DNA from: UBA7683 sp964643895
GTDB lineage: Bacteria; Patescibacteriota; Saccharimonadia; Saccharimonadales; UBA7683
Direction of reading: 5' to 3'
Assembly: GCA_964643895.1 (NCBI GenBank)
Contig: CAZXUE010000001.1
Coordinates: forward strand, 46,709-110,708
Length of the DNA: 64,000 nt
This document shows positions 1 through 8,580 of the stretch, piece by piece (within the stretch, counting starts at the first letter, position 1; every line of letters begins with the position of its first letter). The notes under the pieces were generated by a model. It saw only the letters and a list, made by a program, of their open reading frames with translations, ran no database searches and was not told where the DNA came from. Made by a program: the position numbers and the translations under genes.

Positions 1-122
1 TTACTCAGCGGCAGCTCCTCCACCAAACTGTTCCAGGCCCCACAGTTACTACAGCGACCAGCCCACTTGCTGTGCCGCCCGCCACACTCCTGACACACAA
101 ATTGTACCGAAGATTTTGCCAT
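1..122 (-). CDS. radA: DNA repair protein RadA, N-terminal fragment
   Basis: This is the first 40 codons of a gene that continues past the left edge of the window. The residues seen hold the RadA/Sms N-terminal zinc finger: C10 and C13, then C24 and C27, followed by AWNSLVEE. In the family this C4 finger precedes a RecA-like ATPase core and a Lon-like domain, which are outside the window. RadA processes branched recombination intermediates. The ATG is at 122, and a TATACT -10 hexamer at 133-138 lies 10 nt upstream, so any leader is very short. It is the last visible gene of the nusA-clpC-HELLH-radA run on this strand. clpC-radA proximity is common in bacteria. Confidence 0.9.
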   Translation of the reverse strand, partial: MAKSSVQFVCQECGGRHSKWAGRCSNCGAWNSLVEELPLS

Positions 123-146
123 GTATGCTTTTAGTATATCATCCGG

Positions 147-1109
147 CTACTGAATGGTCTGGTAACTGCTATCGAGCCCTTTAAGCAGATCGTTCTGAGT
201 GGCCGCTAGCTCATTGCGCTCAGCTACAATAGAGTTGTAGATTGCGATAATCTCCTTCAGGATAGCTACGTCGTCATTAAATGTTCTCACAAGCTGGTTA
301 AAGCCTGGCACCAGCTGATTATAGGCTTCGATATCCTCGGAAGATTGGAGCTGATTTAAGCGCGATCTCTGGTTCTCAATAACGCGTTGTTGGCTAGCCA
401 AGGATGCTTCTTTTTGGTCTTTCTCTTGTTTTAGCTCAGCCAGTTTTGTGTCATATGTTTTAATCTGCGCCTCGATCTCGTTAAAGGTATCGGCATACTG
501 CTGGGCATAGCGTACAATCTTAGCTCTATCTTTAAAATAACGTTGATAATGAGCTTCGAGCGAGGCGGGCAAGATTGCAATTTCGGTGCCTAAAATGGAG
601 TGAAGCTCGTTATCAACCTGGTTAGGTTCTGATTTTTTATACTGATCAAGTGTGGCAATAAAACGCTCATCTTCAATTGCAGCTGCTGCTGTACGAAGCT
701 GCTGATTAAGCGCATTTTTTTCAGAAGGAGAGAGCCGTTCATACACCGCATGAAGCAACTCGTGAGCCGCAGTCACCTCCTGAACACCATCTAAGCGCTG
801 GTCGGTGACATTATAGATATAAAATCTCTGCTTTGTGTAACACCCAAGCACAACGCTGTGCTCACGATGCACGCCGCCGCACGCCTGGTTAAACTTTGTA
901 GCATCCAACACTTCCGGCTGGCTTGCTTTATACAAAAATTGACCCTTATTTGTAAGGTTAAGACTTGGCATTAAGGCTGCGGCTTGCGATTGAAGCGGAT
1001 TTTGATACACCACATACTGATCTTTCACATACTGGCGGTTAAGGTATACCCACCCCCCCATTGCCAGTAGTAACGTAATCCCAAACCCCGCGAATAGTCG
1101 ACGTTTCAT
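147..1109 (-). CDS. Membrane-anchored HELLH protein, putative zinc metalloprotease with C-terminal coiled coil
   Basis: A 320-residue protein of unknown family. From the chosen start (MKRRLFAGFG) it has one N-terminal membrane segment at about residues 4-22, then an outer-face domain with the motif HELLH (about residues 116-120, preceded by VTAA), which fits the HExxH zinc-binding signature. The last third is rich in E, Q, K and L in heptad-like order (about 200-260) and is probably coiled coil. Two cysteines sit in the ectodomain. The reading frame is open 16 codons further upstream, but a TACAAT -10 hexamer at 1116-1121 lies 6 nt before 1109, so the internal ATG is preferred. A third zinc ligand is not obvious, so protease activity is inferred. 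It lies between clpC and radA. Confidence 0.7.
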   Translation of the reverse strand: MKRRLFAGFGITLLLAMGGWVYLNRQYVKDQYVVYQNPLQSQAAALMPSLNLTNKGQFLYKASQPEVLDATKFNQACGGVHREHSVVLGCYTKQRFYIYNVTDQRLDGVQEVTAAHELLHAVYERLSPSEKNALNQQLRTAAAAIEDERFIATLDQYKKSEPNQVDNELHSILGTEIAILPASLEAHYQRYFKDRAKIVRYAQQYADTFNEIEAQIKTYDTKLAELKQEKDQKEASLASQQRVIENQRSRLNQLQSSEDIEAYNQLVPGFNQLVRTFNDDVAILKEIIAIYNSIVAERNELAATQNDLLKGLDSSYQTIQ

Positions 1110-1211
1110 ACCGTTATTGTATATCAATACCCGGCCTCTTACTATCACCATTCTCAATCATAAGTGCACGGGTAAAATTAAGCCGGCATAAAAGAACCAG
1201 GGCAGCTGAGG

Positions 1212-3722
1212 CTACTTTGTTGTCGACTGACTGGCTCTAGACTTTGCGACAGCTTTGACCACTGGAGAAACAATGACTTTACCTTTTATGGCAGCGACAT
1301 CAAAATGAGTTACTTCTGGAGAGAGTCCGGCAATCACTTCCTCGGCAATCTGGTCTTCAATCTCGTCTTGCAGCTCACGCCTCAAAGTTCTGACACCACT
1401 TTGTGGTTTGTAACCTTTTTTGAGCAGCACCCGTTTGGCTTGCAACGAAACCCGAATACTAAGGTTATGCTCTTGCTCCAAGCGTTGGTTGAGCTCTTCA
1501 ATCTGTAGATTGAGCACTTGCAGCGCCTCTTTGTTGGTCAGGGCACGAAAGATCACAACTTTATCGATACGGTTAATTAATTCTGGCCGCATGGCGCTTT
1601 TGAGCTCTTCCATAACACGCTCTTTGTTGTCTTCGTGCAGTTCATCGAGATCAGACTGCTCGTCATCGTTACTCACACGGAACCCAAGGCTAGATTCTCG
1701 CTGCAACTGTTCCGCACCCACGTTTCCGGTCATAATAATAACCGTATTTGTGAAATCAACGGTTCGACCTTTTGCATCTGTCAAGACGCCGTCTTCCAAT
1801 ATCTGTAACAACATGTTAAATATATCGGGGTGTGCTTTTTCAATTTCGTCAAGCAAAATAAGACTATACGGGTTTCTGCGTACTTTGTCGGTCAATTGAC
1901 CGCCTTCTTCGTACCCCACGTAGCCAGCAGGGGCGCCGACCAGCCGCGAGGCTGTGTGCCGTTCGGAAAACTCACTCATATCAATTTTTATCAAAGCATC
2001 ACTGCGATCATATAGTTCACGAGCTAGCACGCGCGCCAGTTCAGTTTTACCTACACCGGAAGGACCTAAGAATACAAACGAGCCAATTGGGCGAGTGCGA
2101 GCACTGACGCCTGACCGATTACGGCGAATTGCCCGGGCAACTGCTTGCAAAGCCTCAGATTGGCCAATAACGTGCTTTGCCAGGGTCTTCTCTAAATTCA
2201 TGAGGTAGCTAGCCTCTTTTTTAAGGATCTTCTGAGCTGGAATACCGGTAATGAGGGCTACCGCGCCTGCTAAATCTTGCTCTGTCATGATAAGACGACT
2301 ACGGAACTTGCTACGTTGCTTTTCCAGCGTTTCCTCAAGCTCTGCAAGCCTTACTTTGTGCTTAGCAGCCACTTCAAAGTTCTCATGAATGACCGCTTCT
2401 TCCATGCGATGACGATATAACTTAATTTCCTTCAAAAGTTTTCGTTGCGTTTCAGGCACATGCGAGCGTTCCACCCGAATATGAGCCGCCGTTTCATCAA
2501 GTAAATCAATCGCTTTGTCTGGCATGAACCGTTCTGCCATGTAGCGCTCGCTTAAACGAACTGTTTGTTCAATAATTGTATCATCAATGCCAACGCCATG
2601 ATGGGCCTCGTACTTTGCCTTAAGACCGCGCAAGATCGCAACCGTTTCCTCCACGCTTGGCGGCAATACTTGCACACTTTGAAAGCGCCTTTCTAGTGCA
2701 GCATCTTTTTCAATACTTTTTTGGTACTCGTCAATAGTTGTCGCACCGATAACCCTCATCGTGCCCCGAGCAAGTACCGGTTTTAAGATATTAGCGGCAT
2801 CAAGCGCGCCTTCGGCGGCACCCGCACCAACTAGCAGGTGAATTTCATCGATAAAGACAATCACGTTACTATCGGCCGCAATTTCCTGCATGATGGCTTT
2901 GAGACGCTCTTCAAACTCGCCACGATATTTGGTTCCGGCAATCATCCCTGCGAGGTCGAGCATAACAATACGTTTATCAAGTAGGTTTTCTGGGGCTTTT
3001 TCTTCAGCAATGCGTTGTGCCAAACCTTCAACAATTGCAGTTTTACCAACGCCCGGCTCTCCAATGAGTACAGGATTGTTTTTAGTGCGTCTTGAAAGAA
3101 TGGTGATCACGCGCTGCAACTCTTTTGCTCGACCAATAACCGGATCCAACCGACCCGCTCTAGCTTCTTCGGTTAAATCTGTTCCGAAGAACTCTAGTGC
3201 ACTCTGAGCTTTTTTATTACGAGGTTTTTTGCCAGTTGCAGCCTCTTCATACTCAAAGCGCTGCTGGTTGAGATAGCCCTCAAGCTCTGAAGTTAAGTCA
3301 TCAACGTTGATGTTCATATCACGCAGCAGTACATTTGCCCGCGCATTTTTCTGAATAAGAATACTGTAGAGAATATGTTCCGTACCGCAATAATCTTGAT
3401 TAAATTCTTTGGCTATCTCCCAGCTCGTTCGTAGAGTTAATTTAGCCGCCTCACTCAAGCCTTTGCCGCCAGCTAGGTTAATAACCAAGGCTTTCGGAGT
3501 TAGCTTCAGGGCGGTGCGTGCTCTATCGAGCGTTACACCTGATGTCTCTAAAAGTTTTGCACCAATTGAGCCATTTTGACTAAGAACCCCTAGTAGAATA
3601 TGTTCCGTGCCAATATAAGCACTGCCGAAACCCCGAGCAATGCCTTCAGCATGCTGAAGGCTGTTCCGCGCGTTCTCCGTCAGCCGGTTTAAAAATTCCT
3701 GAAAATCTTTTGCCGAGTTCAT
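1212..3722 (-). CDS. clpC: ATP-dependent Clp protease ATPase subunit ClpC
   Basis: An 836-residue Hsp100 unfoldase that feeds substrates to the ClpP peptidase. It has two ClpN repeats in the first 155 residues, a first AAA+ domain with Walker A GEPGVGKT and Walker B FIDEIH, a UVR-like middle segment (HENFEVAAKHKVRLAELEE), and a second AAA+ domain with GPSGVGKT and LLDEIEKAHPD. An LGF tripeptide before a charged loop in the second domain (SSLGFRVSNDD) matches the ClpP-docking loop. The length is normal for ClpC. A TACAAT -10 hexamer ends 6 nt before the ATG, and a perfect CIRCE operator sits just upstream, so the gene is probably heat-shock regulated by HrcA and read from a leaderless mRNA. 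No clpP or hrcA gene is in the window. Confidence 0.97.
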   Translation of the reverse strand: MNSAKDFQEFLNRLTENARNSLQHAEGIARGFGSAYIGTEHILLGVLSQNGSIGAKLLETSGVTLDRARTALKLTPKALVINLAGGKGLSEAAKLTLRTSWEIAKEFNQDYCGTEHILYSILIQKNARANVLLRDMNINVDDLTSELEGYLNQQRFEYEEAATGKKPRNKKAQSALEFFGTDLTEEARAGRLDPVIGRAKELQRVITILSRRTKNNPVLIGEPGVGKTAIVEGLAQRIAEEKAPENLLDKRIVMLDLAGMIAGTKYRGEFEERLKAIMQEIAADSNVIVFIDEIHLLVGAGAAEGALDAANILKPVLARGTMRVIGATTIDEYQKSIEKDAALERRFQSVQVLPPSVEETVAILRGLKAKYEAHHGVGIDDTIIEQTVRLSERYMAERFMPDKAIDLLDETAAHIRVERSHVPETQRKLLKEIKLYRHRMEEAVIHENFEVAAKHKVRLAELEETLEKQRSKFRSRLIMTEQDLAGAVALITGIPAQKILKKEASYLMNLEKTLAKHVIGQSEALQAVARAIRRNRSGVSARTRPIGSFVFLGPSGVGKTELARVLARELYDRSDALIKIDMSEFSERHTASRLVGAPAGYVGYEEGGQLTDKVRRNPYSLILLDEIEKAHPDIFNMLLQILEDGVLTDAKGRTVDFTNTVIIMTGNVGAEQLQRESSLGFRVSNDDEQSDLDELHEDNKERVMEELKSAMRPELINRIDKVVIFRALTNKEALQVLNLQIEELNQRLEQEHNLSIRVSLQAKRVLLKKGYKPQSGVRTLRRELQDEIEDQIAEEVIAGLSPEVTHFDVAAIKGKVIVSPVVKAVAKSRASQSTTK

Positions 3723-3728
3723 ACTCCC

Positions 3729-3734
3729 ATTGTA
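3729..3734 (-). promoter_or_regulatory. clpC -10 box, leaderless promoter
   Basis: TACAAT on the minus strand, ending 6 nt before the clpC ATG. Transcription would start at or next to the A of the ATG. The matching -35 position falls inside the CIRCE dyad. Confidence 0.6.
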
Positions 3735-3738
3735 GCAC

Positions 3739-3765
3739 TTAGCACTCCAAACACAAGAGTGCTAA
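3739..3765 (-). promoter_or_regulatory. CIRCE element (HrcA operator)
   Basis: A perfect 9-bp inverted repeat, TTAGCACTC and GAGTGCTAA, separated by exactly 9 nt. This is the canonical CIRCE operator bound by the heat-shock repressor HrcA. It lies directly upstream of the clpC -10 box, so a bound repressor would block the -35 region. Confidence 0.95.
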
Positions 3766-3769
3766 TCCA

Positions 3770-3922
3770 TCAATCTCTCACGCACACGAAGCTGAATGAT
3801 TGAGCACCATATTCATTACCACAACCCATACAATTATCTGTTACACCAACAACTCTTGTAGCTCCAACACCTCTTTGGAGGCTAATGTCCTCAGTCTCAA
3901 GACCGTACTCAGTGTGAACACA
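3770..3922 (-). other. In-frame continuation after a TGA, Cys-rich open frame
   Basis: Fifty sense codons continue in the same frame immediately after the TGA at 3923-3925 that ends the small ORF, then stop at a second TGA (3770-3772). The encoded stretch carries CMGCG and further cysteines and reads like normal protein. It may be the 3' half of a gene broken by a nonsense mutation, a recoded UGA, or chance openness. It ends just before the CIRCE element. Confidence 0.3.
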
Positions 3923-4090
3923 TCAATCTTCACCTATATCTGGAACAAATACGTCATACTCGCCATCACGCGAGCCGTGTGTGATAGCAGCTGTCATAAG
4001 ATCGCCGCAGTTATCTTGACAGAAATCAGGTATAGTCGTTTCGTTTTCCCAGTAGAGGCCTCCTGGCAGCAGCGGACAGCGCTCAGCCAT
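3923..4090 (-). CDS. Small Cys-containing ORF translationally coupled to nusA
   Basis: A 55-codon ORF (MAERCPLLPGG...) whose ATG begins one base after the nusA TAG. The GGGGAG at the end of nusA could serve as its ribosome binding site. The peptide is acidic and has three cysteines, two of them in FCQDNC. I do not recognise it. The frame stays open for another 50 codons beyond its TGA (see 3770-3922), so this may be the first half of a disrupted gene of about 106 codons. A real product is plausible from the coupling and the sensible composition, but the evidence is thin. Confidence 0.4.
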   Translation of the reverse strand: MAERCPLLPGGLYWENETTIPDFCQDNCGDLMTAAITHGSRDGEYDVFVPDIGED

Positions 4091-4091
4091 A

Positions 4092-5288
4092 CTACTCCCC
4101 GTGTTCTTCGATGGCGCCAAGTAAACCGGCTTCGATGTCGTCGCGGCGCTTTGGCTTGGCTGGTTTTTTGGCAGGTGAATTTTCAACTACTGGCGCTTTT
4201 TCGGTAGCTGGTTCGGCTACTTCCGGAGCCGCCACAGGAGCTGGTGTGCCAGACTCAATGTCAAGTTCGTAGCCGGTTAGTTTACTGGCAAGACGCACGT
4301 TCTGGCCACCCTTACCAATGGCGATAGAAAGTTGCGATTGATCCACAATAACCTTGGCGTGCTTCACCTTCTCGTTTAGTTCAACGCGGATAACTTCTGT
4401 TGGGGAAAGGGCATTCTTGATATAGGTCTCAGTATCTTCAGCAAAGGTAATGATATCGATTTTCTCTTGATCACCAATTTCGTTCATCACCGCTTGCACG
4501 CGTGTACCATGGCCACCCACGAAGGTTCCTACAGGATCAACGCCAGGGACAGTTGAAGCAACTGCCAATTTAGTACGCATACCAGCCTGACGGGCAATGC
4601 CCTTAATTTCAACGGCACCAGTTTCCATCTCGGGAACTTCTTGACGGAAGAGGTATTCAATAAAGGCTTCGTTGGCGCGAGAAAGCACCAGCTGCGGGCC
4701 ACGATTGCCGCGTTCCACATCTTTCAAAAAGACTTTAATGCGCGAGCCAACACCGTAGTATTCGCCCTGAATTTGCTCGCTTGCTGGCAAGATACCGGTG
4801 GCTTTGCCAAGATCGACTCGAACCACACGAGGCTCAACGCGTTGCACAGTACCCACAATAACGGTACCTATTTTATCTTCATACTCTTCAAGAATAATCT
4901 CACGCTCAGCCTCGCGCAGACGCTGTAAGATCACCTGTTTTGCTGTCTGGGCAGCTACGCGGCCAAAGGTGGTAGGATGCGCAACTTCCGTAATAACATC
5001 GCCAACTTTGGCATCTTTTTTAAACTTCCGCGCCTGCTCTACCGTGAGCTGTTGGGCGTCATTTTCAACAGCGTCATCCTCAACTACATCGTAGCTAGTG
5101 GTTGCAGTAACATCGCCGGTGTTTTGATTAAGCTGGACGGTTACGTTTTGTTCACGTTCGCCAAAATCTTTACGAAACGCAGCCGCAAGAGCTTGCTCTA
5201 CTGCTTCGTGCACAATATCTTCGGGAAGATTCTTTTCTTCAGCTAAAACCTTGATGGCAGCAACTAATTGTTTAATTTGCAATTCCAT
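4092..5288 (-). CDS. nusA: Transcription termination/antitermination factor NusA
   Basis: A 398-residue NusA that binds RNA polymerase and nascent RNA to modulate pausing and termination. The N-terminal polymerase-binding domain is followed by an S1 domain (about 138-200, starting GTVIVGTVQRVEP) and two KH domains, the second ending in IAIGKGGQNVRLASKLTG. After about residue 350 there is a low-complexity A/P/E/K tail instead of the acidic repeats of proteobacterial NusA. GAAAGGAA lies 9-10 nt before the ATG as a plausible Shine-Dalgarno. The usual rimP/ylxR/infB neighbours are absent. Here a small ORF and then clpC follow. Confidence 0.96.
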   Translation of the reverse strand: MELQIKQLVAAIKVLAEEKNLPEDIVHEAVEQALAAAFRKDFGEREQNVTVQLNQNTGDVTATTSYDVVEDDAVENDAQQLTVEQARKFKKDAKVGDVITEVAHPTTFGRVAAQTAKQVILQRLREAEREIILEEYEDKIGTVIVGTVQRVEPRVVRVDLGKATGILPASEQIQGEYYGVGSRIKVFLKDVERGNRGPQLVLSRANEAFIEYLFRQEVPEMETGAVEIKGIARQAGMRTKLAVASTVPGVDPVGTFVGGHGTRVQAVMNEIGDQEKIDIITFAEDTETYIKNALSPTEVIRVELNEKVKHAKVIVDQSQLSIAIGKGGQNVRLASKLTGYELDIESGTPAPVAAPEVAEPATEKAPVVENSPAKKPAKPKRRDDIEAGLLGAIEEHGE

Positions 5289-5315
5289 AATTTCTATTTC
5301 CTTTCAATTTATTTT

Positions 5316-5382
5316 GTCATTTGAGCTTGCCGAAAAATCTGCCGGTTGACCCCACTAGATCCTTCGGCAAGCCCAGGATGAC
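5316..5382. repeat. REP-like palindromic element in the nusA leader
   Basis: A 67-bp imperfect dyad. GCTTGCCGAA at 5325-5334 pairs exactly with TTCGGCAAGC at 5363-5372, and the arms extend outward to GTCAT (5316-5320) and ATGAC (5378-5382). The arm style (GTCAT...CGAAGGATCT) is that of short intergenic palindromes found in many bacteria. It lies between the terminator of the upstream gene and nusA. A related element is found inside pheT (52437-52492). Confidence 0.7.
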
Positions 5383-5398
5383 CTACGCTTCTATTATG

Positions 5399-5423
5399 AA
5401 AAATTCCGACCATTGTGGCCGGA
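5399..5423 (-). terminator. Rho-independent terminator after the hypothetical gene
   Basis: On the minus strand TCCGGCC and GGTCGGA form a 7-bp stem (one G-U pair) around the loop ACAAT, followed by ATTTTT. It is 40 nt past the stop of the gene at 5466-6005. Confidence 0.7.
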
Positions 5424-5465
5424 CTAGCACTAGTATAGCATATCCTCCGGAAACATCCAATAAAC

Positions 5466-6005
5466 TTACGCCCCCTGCTCTATGTAGGTGAGCAGCTGTT
5501 CCATTTCCAAAAGTTCACGTTTGCCAATAGGCTGCTCATCTTCATCAAGTTCACGCAGTCTCCAAAATGATTTATTTCTTGGGTCAGCAATAATTTCCTT
5601 CCATACCTCCTTTTCTTCATCAGTTAAGGGATTATCGGTGGTGTCAGATCCCAAAGCAACTGTCTCCACGCCACTGTATTCACGCAACCAAGACCACTGA
5701 GGGTCAAAAACCATACGATATGTTCTGTGCACAGCTTGCCCTGCCTCATTGTAGCCTGTGGCAATTATCTGATATGACGCCAGCGTGCAGACATCGCCGC
5801 CTACCGTAGATGCAAATTCAAATGGATCATACTTGATACTGGTTTCAACATCAGTTAATTTAAGATCGTTAAATATAGTTGGATCTTCGACATGCACCGG
5901 AACCATATCCACTCCCTCAACCAGCCATGCCCTGCTGCTTAATGCACTCGCTTGTTCAATTAAAGCACTCAGATGTTCTTTAGCTGATGGAAAGTGTTCA
6001 TCCAT
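5466..6005 (-). CDS. Hypothetical soluble protein
   Basis: A 179-residue acidic protein with no membrane segment and no motif that I recognise. The frame is open to an ATG at 6014, but that ATG overlaps a TATAAT -10 hexamer (6013-6018) placed 7 nt before the internal ATG at 6005, so the product most likely starts MDEHFPSAKEHL. Its promoter faces the pepN promoter, and a terminator follows the stop, making it a single-gene unit. No function is assigned. Confidence 0.6.
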   Translation of the reverse strand: MDEHFPSAKEHLSALIEQASALSSRAWLVEGVDMVPVHVEDPTIFNDLKLTDVETSIKYDPFEFASTVGGDVCTLASYQIIATGYNEAGQAVHRTYRMVFDPQWSWLREYSGVETVALGSDTTDNPLTDEEKEVWKEIIADPRNKSFWRLRELDEDEQPIGKRELLEMEQLLTYIEQGA

Positions 6006-6012
6006 ATCCTTC

Positions 6013-6053
6013 ATTATATCATATTTATGTTTATTGTGTCAATAGCTTATACT
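6013..6053. promoter_or_regulatory. Divergent leaderless promoters for the hypothetical gene and pepN
   Basis: TATAAT on the minus strand at 6013-6018 lies 7 nt before the start at 6005. TATACT on the plus strand at 6048-6053 lies 7 nt before the pepN ATG at 6061. Both fit transcription starting at the initiation codon. Confidence 0.6.
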
Positions 6054-6060
6054 GGTCGGT

Positions 6061-8580
6061 ATGCTCAAACAACTCTACACACAGCTGCAACCTAAACATT
6101 ACTCACTCACGCTTGATATTGATGCCGAAAATCTAAAATTCTCTGGCTCGGTTACTATTCGAGGATTTCTGCCGAAGAACGCGCGAGATATTAAACTCCA
6201 TGCAAAAGATTTAACCATCACTTCTGCAAAGATTGATCAGGCAGCAGTAGAGACTAACCTCCAGGAGGATGTGCTTACACTCCACAGCGAAGAGAATCTG
6301 AGCGGCGCTGTTACTCTATCGCTTGAGTTTAATGGCAACATAACTGATGCCATGCACGGTATGTACCCCTGCTATTTTGAACACGAAGGCAAGCGAAAAA
6401 AGCTCATTGCCACGCAATTTGAAAGCCACCATGCCCGCGAGGTGTTTCCATGCATTGATGAGCCGGCGGCGAGGGCCACGTTTGATGTTACGCTGATTAC
6501 GACTGACGGCGAGAATGTACTTTCAAATATGCGTGTTCAGGACCAGAAAGTAGATGACAGCAAACAGACAACAGTTTTTGAAACGACACCAAAGATGAGC
6601 ACCTATCTGTTAGCATTTGTTACAGGCGAGATGGTGATGAGGGAGGCCAAAACAAGAGATGGGGTGATTGTAAGGTCGTGGGCAAGTGCAGCACAAAACG
6701 CCAGCTGGCTCGACTATTCGGTTAAAGAAGCGGTTGATTTGATTGAGTTTTACAACGATTACTTTGGTGTGCCCTATCCTTTAGAAAAGTGCGATCAGGT
6801 GGCACTGCCTGATTTTGAGAGCGGCGCCATGGAAAACTGGGGCTTGATCACCTACCGTGAAACCGTGCTGCTTTCAGATCCAGGCAACCCTTCGCTCAGT
6901 ACTCAGCAGTGGATCACGCTAGTGGTTGCACACGAACTCAGCCATCAATGGTTTGGTAATTTGGTTACGATGCAGTGGTGGGATGATTTATGGCTCAACG
7001 AAAGCTTTGCTAATATGACCGAATATTTAGCGGCAGATAGGCTGCATCCAGAGTGGCAGATTTGGGAAGAATTTGTCGCACAAGATGTTGCCTCTGCAAC
7101 CAACCGTGATGTTTACAAAGATGTGCAAGCAGTTCGTGTTGCAGTTAAAAATCCGGATGAGATCCATACCTTATTTGATCCTTCAATTGTCTACGCCAAA
7201 GGCGGCAAGTTGCTCAAGATGCTCCATGATTTAGTTGGTGACGAAGCCTGGAGGGCAGGTTTAAAGAATTATTTTGAAAAGCACCAATACGGAAATACGA
7301 CGCGTGATGATCTCTGGAATGCGCTCGATGAGGTGTCGAACATTGATGTACCGGGCCTGATGAACGCATGGATAGAGCATCCGGGACAACCGCTGGTTTC
7401 AGTAACGCAGACCGGAAAGATCCTGAAGCTCCAACAGCAACGCCTCTTGCTTGACGGAAAAGACGATGAAACGCTTTGGCAGATCCCTCTTCTTTCAAAA
7501 AGCACTCCGGAACTCTTTACAAAAAGAACCGAGTCATTTGAACTGGGTAGTGATGAAATTGTACGGCTGAACCAATCAGGTGTAGGTCATTACACTGTTC
7601 ACTACACCGCCCCAGAACAAACTGAAGTAATCGCACAGCGATTAGCCGACCCATCTGAGGCAAGCGAGTGGAAGATCACCTACCTCAACGGCCTAGTTAT
7701 GCTTGCCCGACATGGTAATACAACGCTTGCTGAAGCATTAGAAAGTATTAAAAAAAGTAGTGATGAGCCACGTGCGGCAGTATGGTCACACATAGCCGGA
7801 ATCCTGGGAAGCGCGCGGATGATCATTGAAGGCAACGAGGTACTGGAAGATATCATCAAAGATCTGAGTTATAATCTGAGCCACAAACAGCTTGCTTCGC
7901 TTGGCTGGCACTATACAGAGAATGAGCCAAGCAACACCACACATTTGCGGACAACGCTGATTGGCCTTGCAATTGCGAGTGAGAATCAAACTGTTATTGA
8001 GCGAGCACTTGAGTTGCACCATAGCGAGGAACCAGAGAGCTTGCCGGCAGAAATTCGTTCGATGCTTCTGGGAGTTGCTGTGCGCTATGGCACAGAGTCT
8101 GATTTTGATAAACTGATCGAGCTGTACAAAACATCATCGAACGCTGATTTTAGAAACGACATCACCGCCGCGCTCTGTTCAACTAGAAACACTGCACGGG
8201 CGAAATTGCTCACAAATCTGATACTCGACACAAAAATTGTCAAAACCCAGGATACTATTCGCTGGTATATTTACCTACTTCGCAACCGTTATGTACGCGA
8301 CGTTGCGTGGCAATGGTTGGTAGATAATTGGGATTGGATTATAAAGCAGTTTGGCGGCAGCAAAAGTTACGATGATTTTGCCCGCTACACGGCAACCCTC
8401 TTCAACTCTGACCAGCACCTGAAGCAGTACTGTGAGTTCTTTGAGCCAAAAGCGGGCGACCCAGCCCTGAAGCGTGCAATAAAAATCGGCATTAACGAGA
8501 TCACCTCCAAGAGCGAATGGCGAAAACGCGATGCCCAAGCTGTTACCGATTGGCTCAACCAATACTCGGCAGAAAATTAG
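6061..8580 (+). CDS. pepN: M1 family aminopeptidase (PepN-type)
   Basis: An 839-residue zinc aminopeptidase of the M1 (gluzincin) family that trims N-terminal residues from peptides. The exopeptidase motif GAMEN lies at about residues 254-258. The zinc site HELSH is at about 291-295, with the third ligand in NESFA near residue 314. The rest is the usual N-terminal beta domain and a C-terminal helical ERAP1_C-like domain. The length fits the family. There is no signal peptide, so it is cytoplasmic. The promoter is leaderless (TATACT at 6048-6053). The 3' end overlaps the convergent yraN gene by 26 nt. In a small-genome organism this enzyme probably helps recover amino acids from imported or degraded peptides. 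Confidence 0.95.
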   Translation: MLKQLYTQLQPKHYSLTLDIDAENLKFSGSVTIRGFLPKNARDIKLHAKDLTITSAKIDQAAVETNLQEDVLTLHSEENLSGAVTLSLEFNGNITDAMHGMYPCYFEHEGKRKKLIATQFESHHAREVFPCIDEPAARATFDVTLITTDGENVLSNMRVQDQKVDDSKQTTVFETTPKMSTYLLAFVTGEMVMREAKTRDGVIVRSWASAAQNASWLDYSVKEAVDLIEFYNDYFGVPYPLEKCDQVALPDFESGAMENWGLITYRETVLLSDPGNPSLSTQQWITLVVAHELSHQWFGNLVTMQWWDDLWLNESFANMTEYLAADRLHPEWQIWEEFVAQDVASATNRDVYKDVQAVRVAVKNPDEIHTLFDPSIVYAKGGKLLKMLHDLVGDEAWRAGLKNYFEKHQYGNTTRDDLWNALDEVSNIDVPGLMNAWIEHPGQPLVSVTQTGKILKLQQQRLLLDGKDDETLWQIPLLSKSTPELFTKRTESFELGSDEIVRLNQSGVGHYTVHYTAPEQTEVIAQRLADPSEASEWKITYLNGLVMLARHGNTTLAEALESIKKSSDEPRAAVWSHIAGILGSARMIIEGNEVLEDIIKDLSYNLSHKQLASLGWHYTENEPSNTTHLRTTLIGLAIASENQTVIERALELHHSEEPESLPAEIRSMLLGVAVRYGTESDFDKLIELYKTSSNADFRNDITAALCSTRNTARAKLLTNLILDTKIVKTQDTIRWYIYLLRNRYVRDVAWQWLVDNWDWIIKQFGGSKSYDDFARYTATLFNSDQHLKQYCEFFEPKAGDPALKRAIKIGINEITSKSEWRKRDAQAVTDWLNQYSAEN

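Noticed and set aside
3800..4207. A 135-codon open frame on the plus strand between nusA and clpC
   Set aside because: Its composition (many I, T, S, C, W, R runs) is unlike protein, it runs antisense into nusA, and the minus-strand reading is better.
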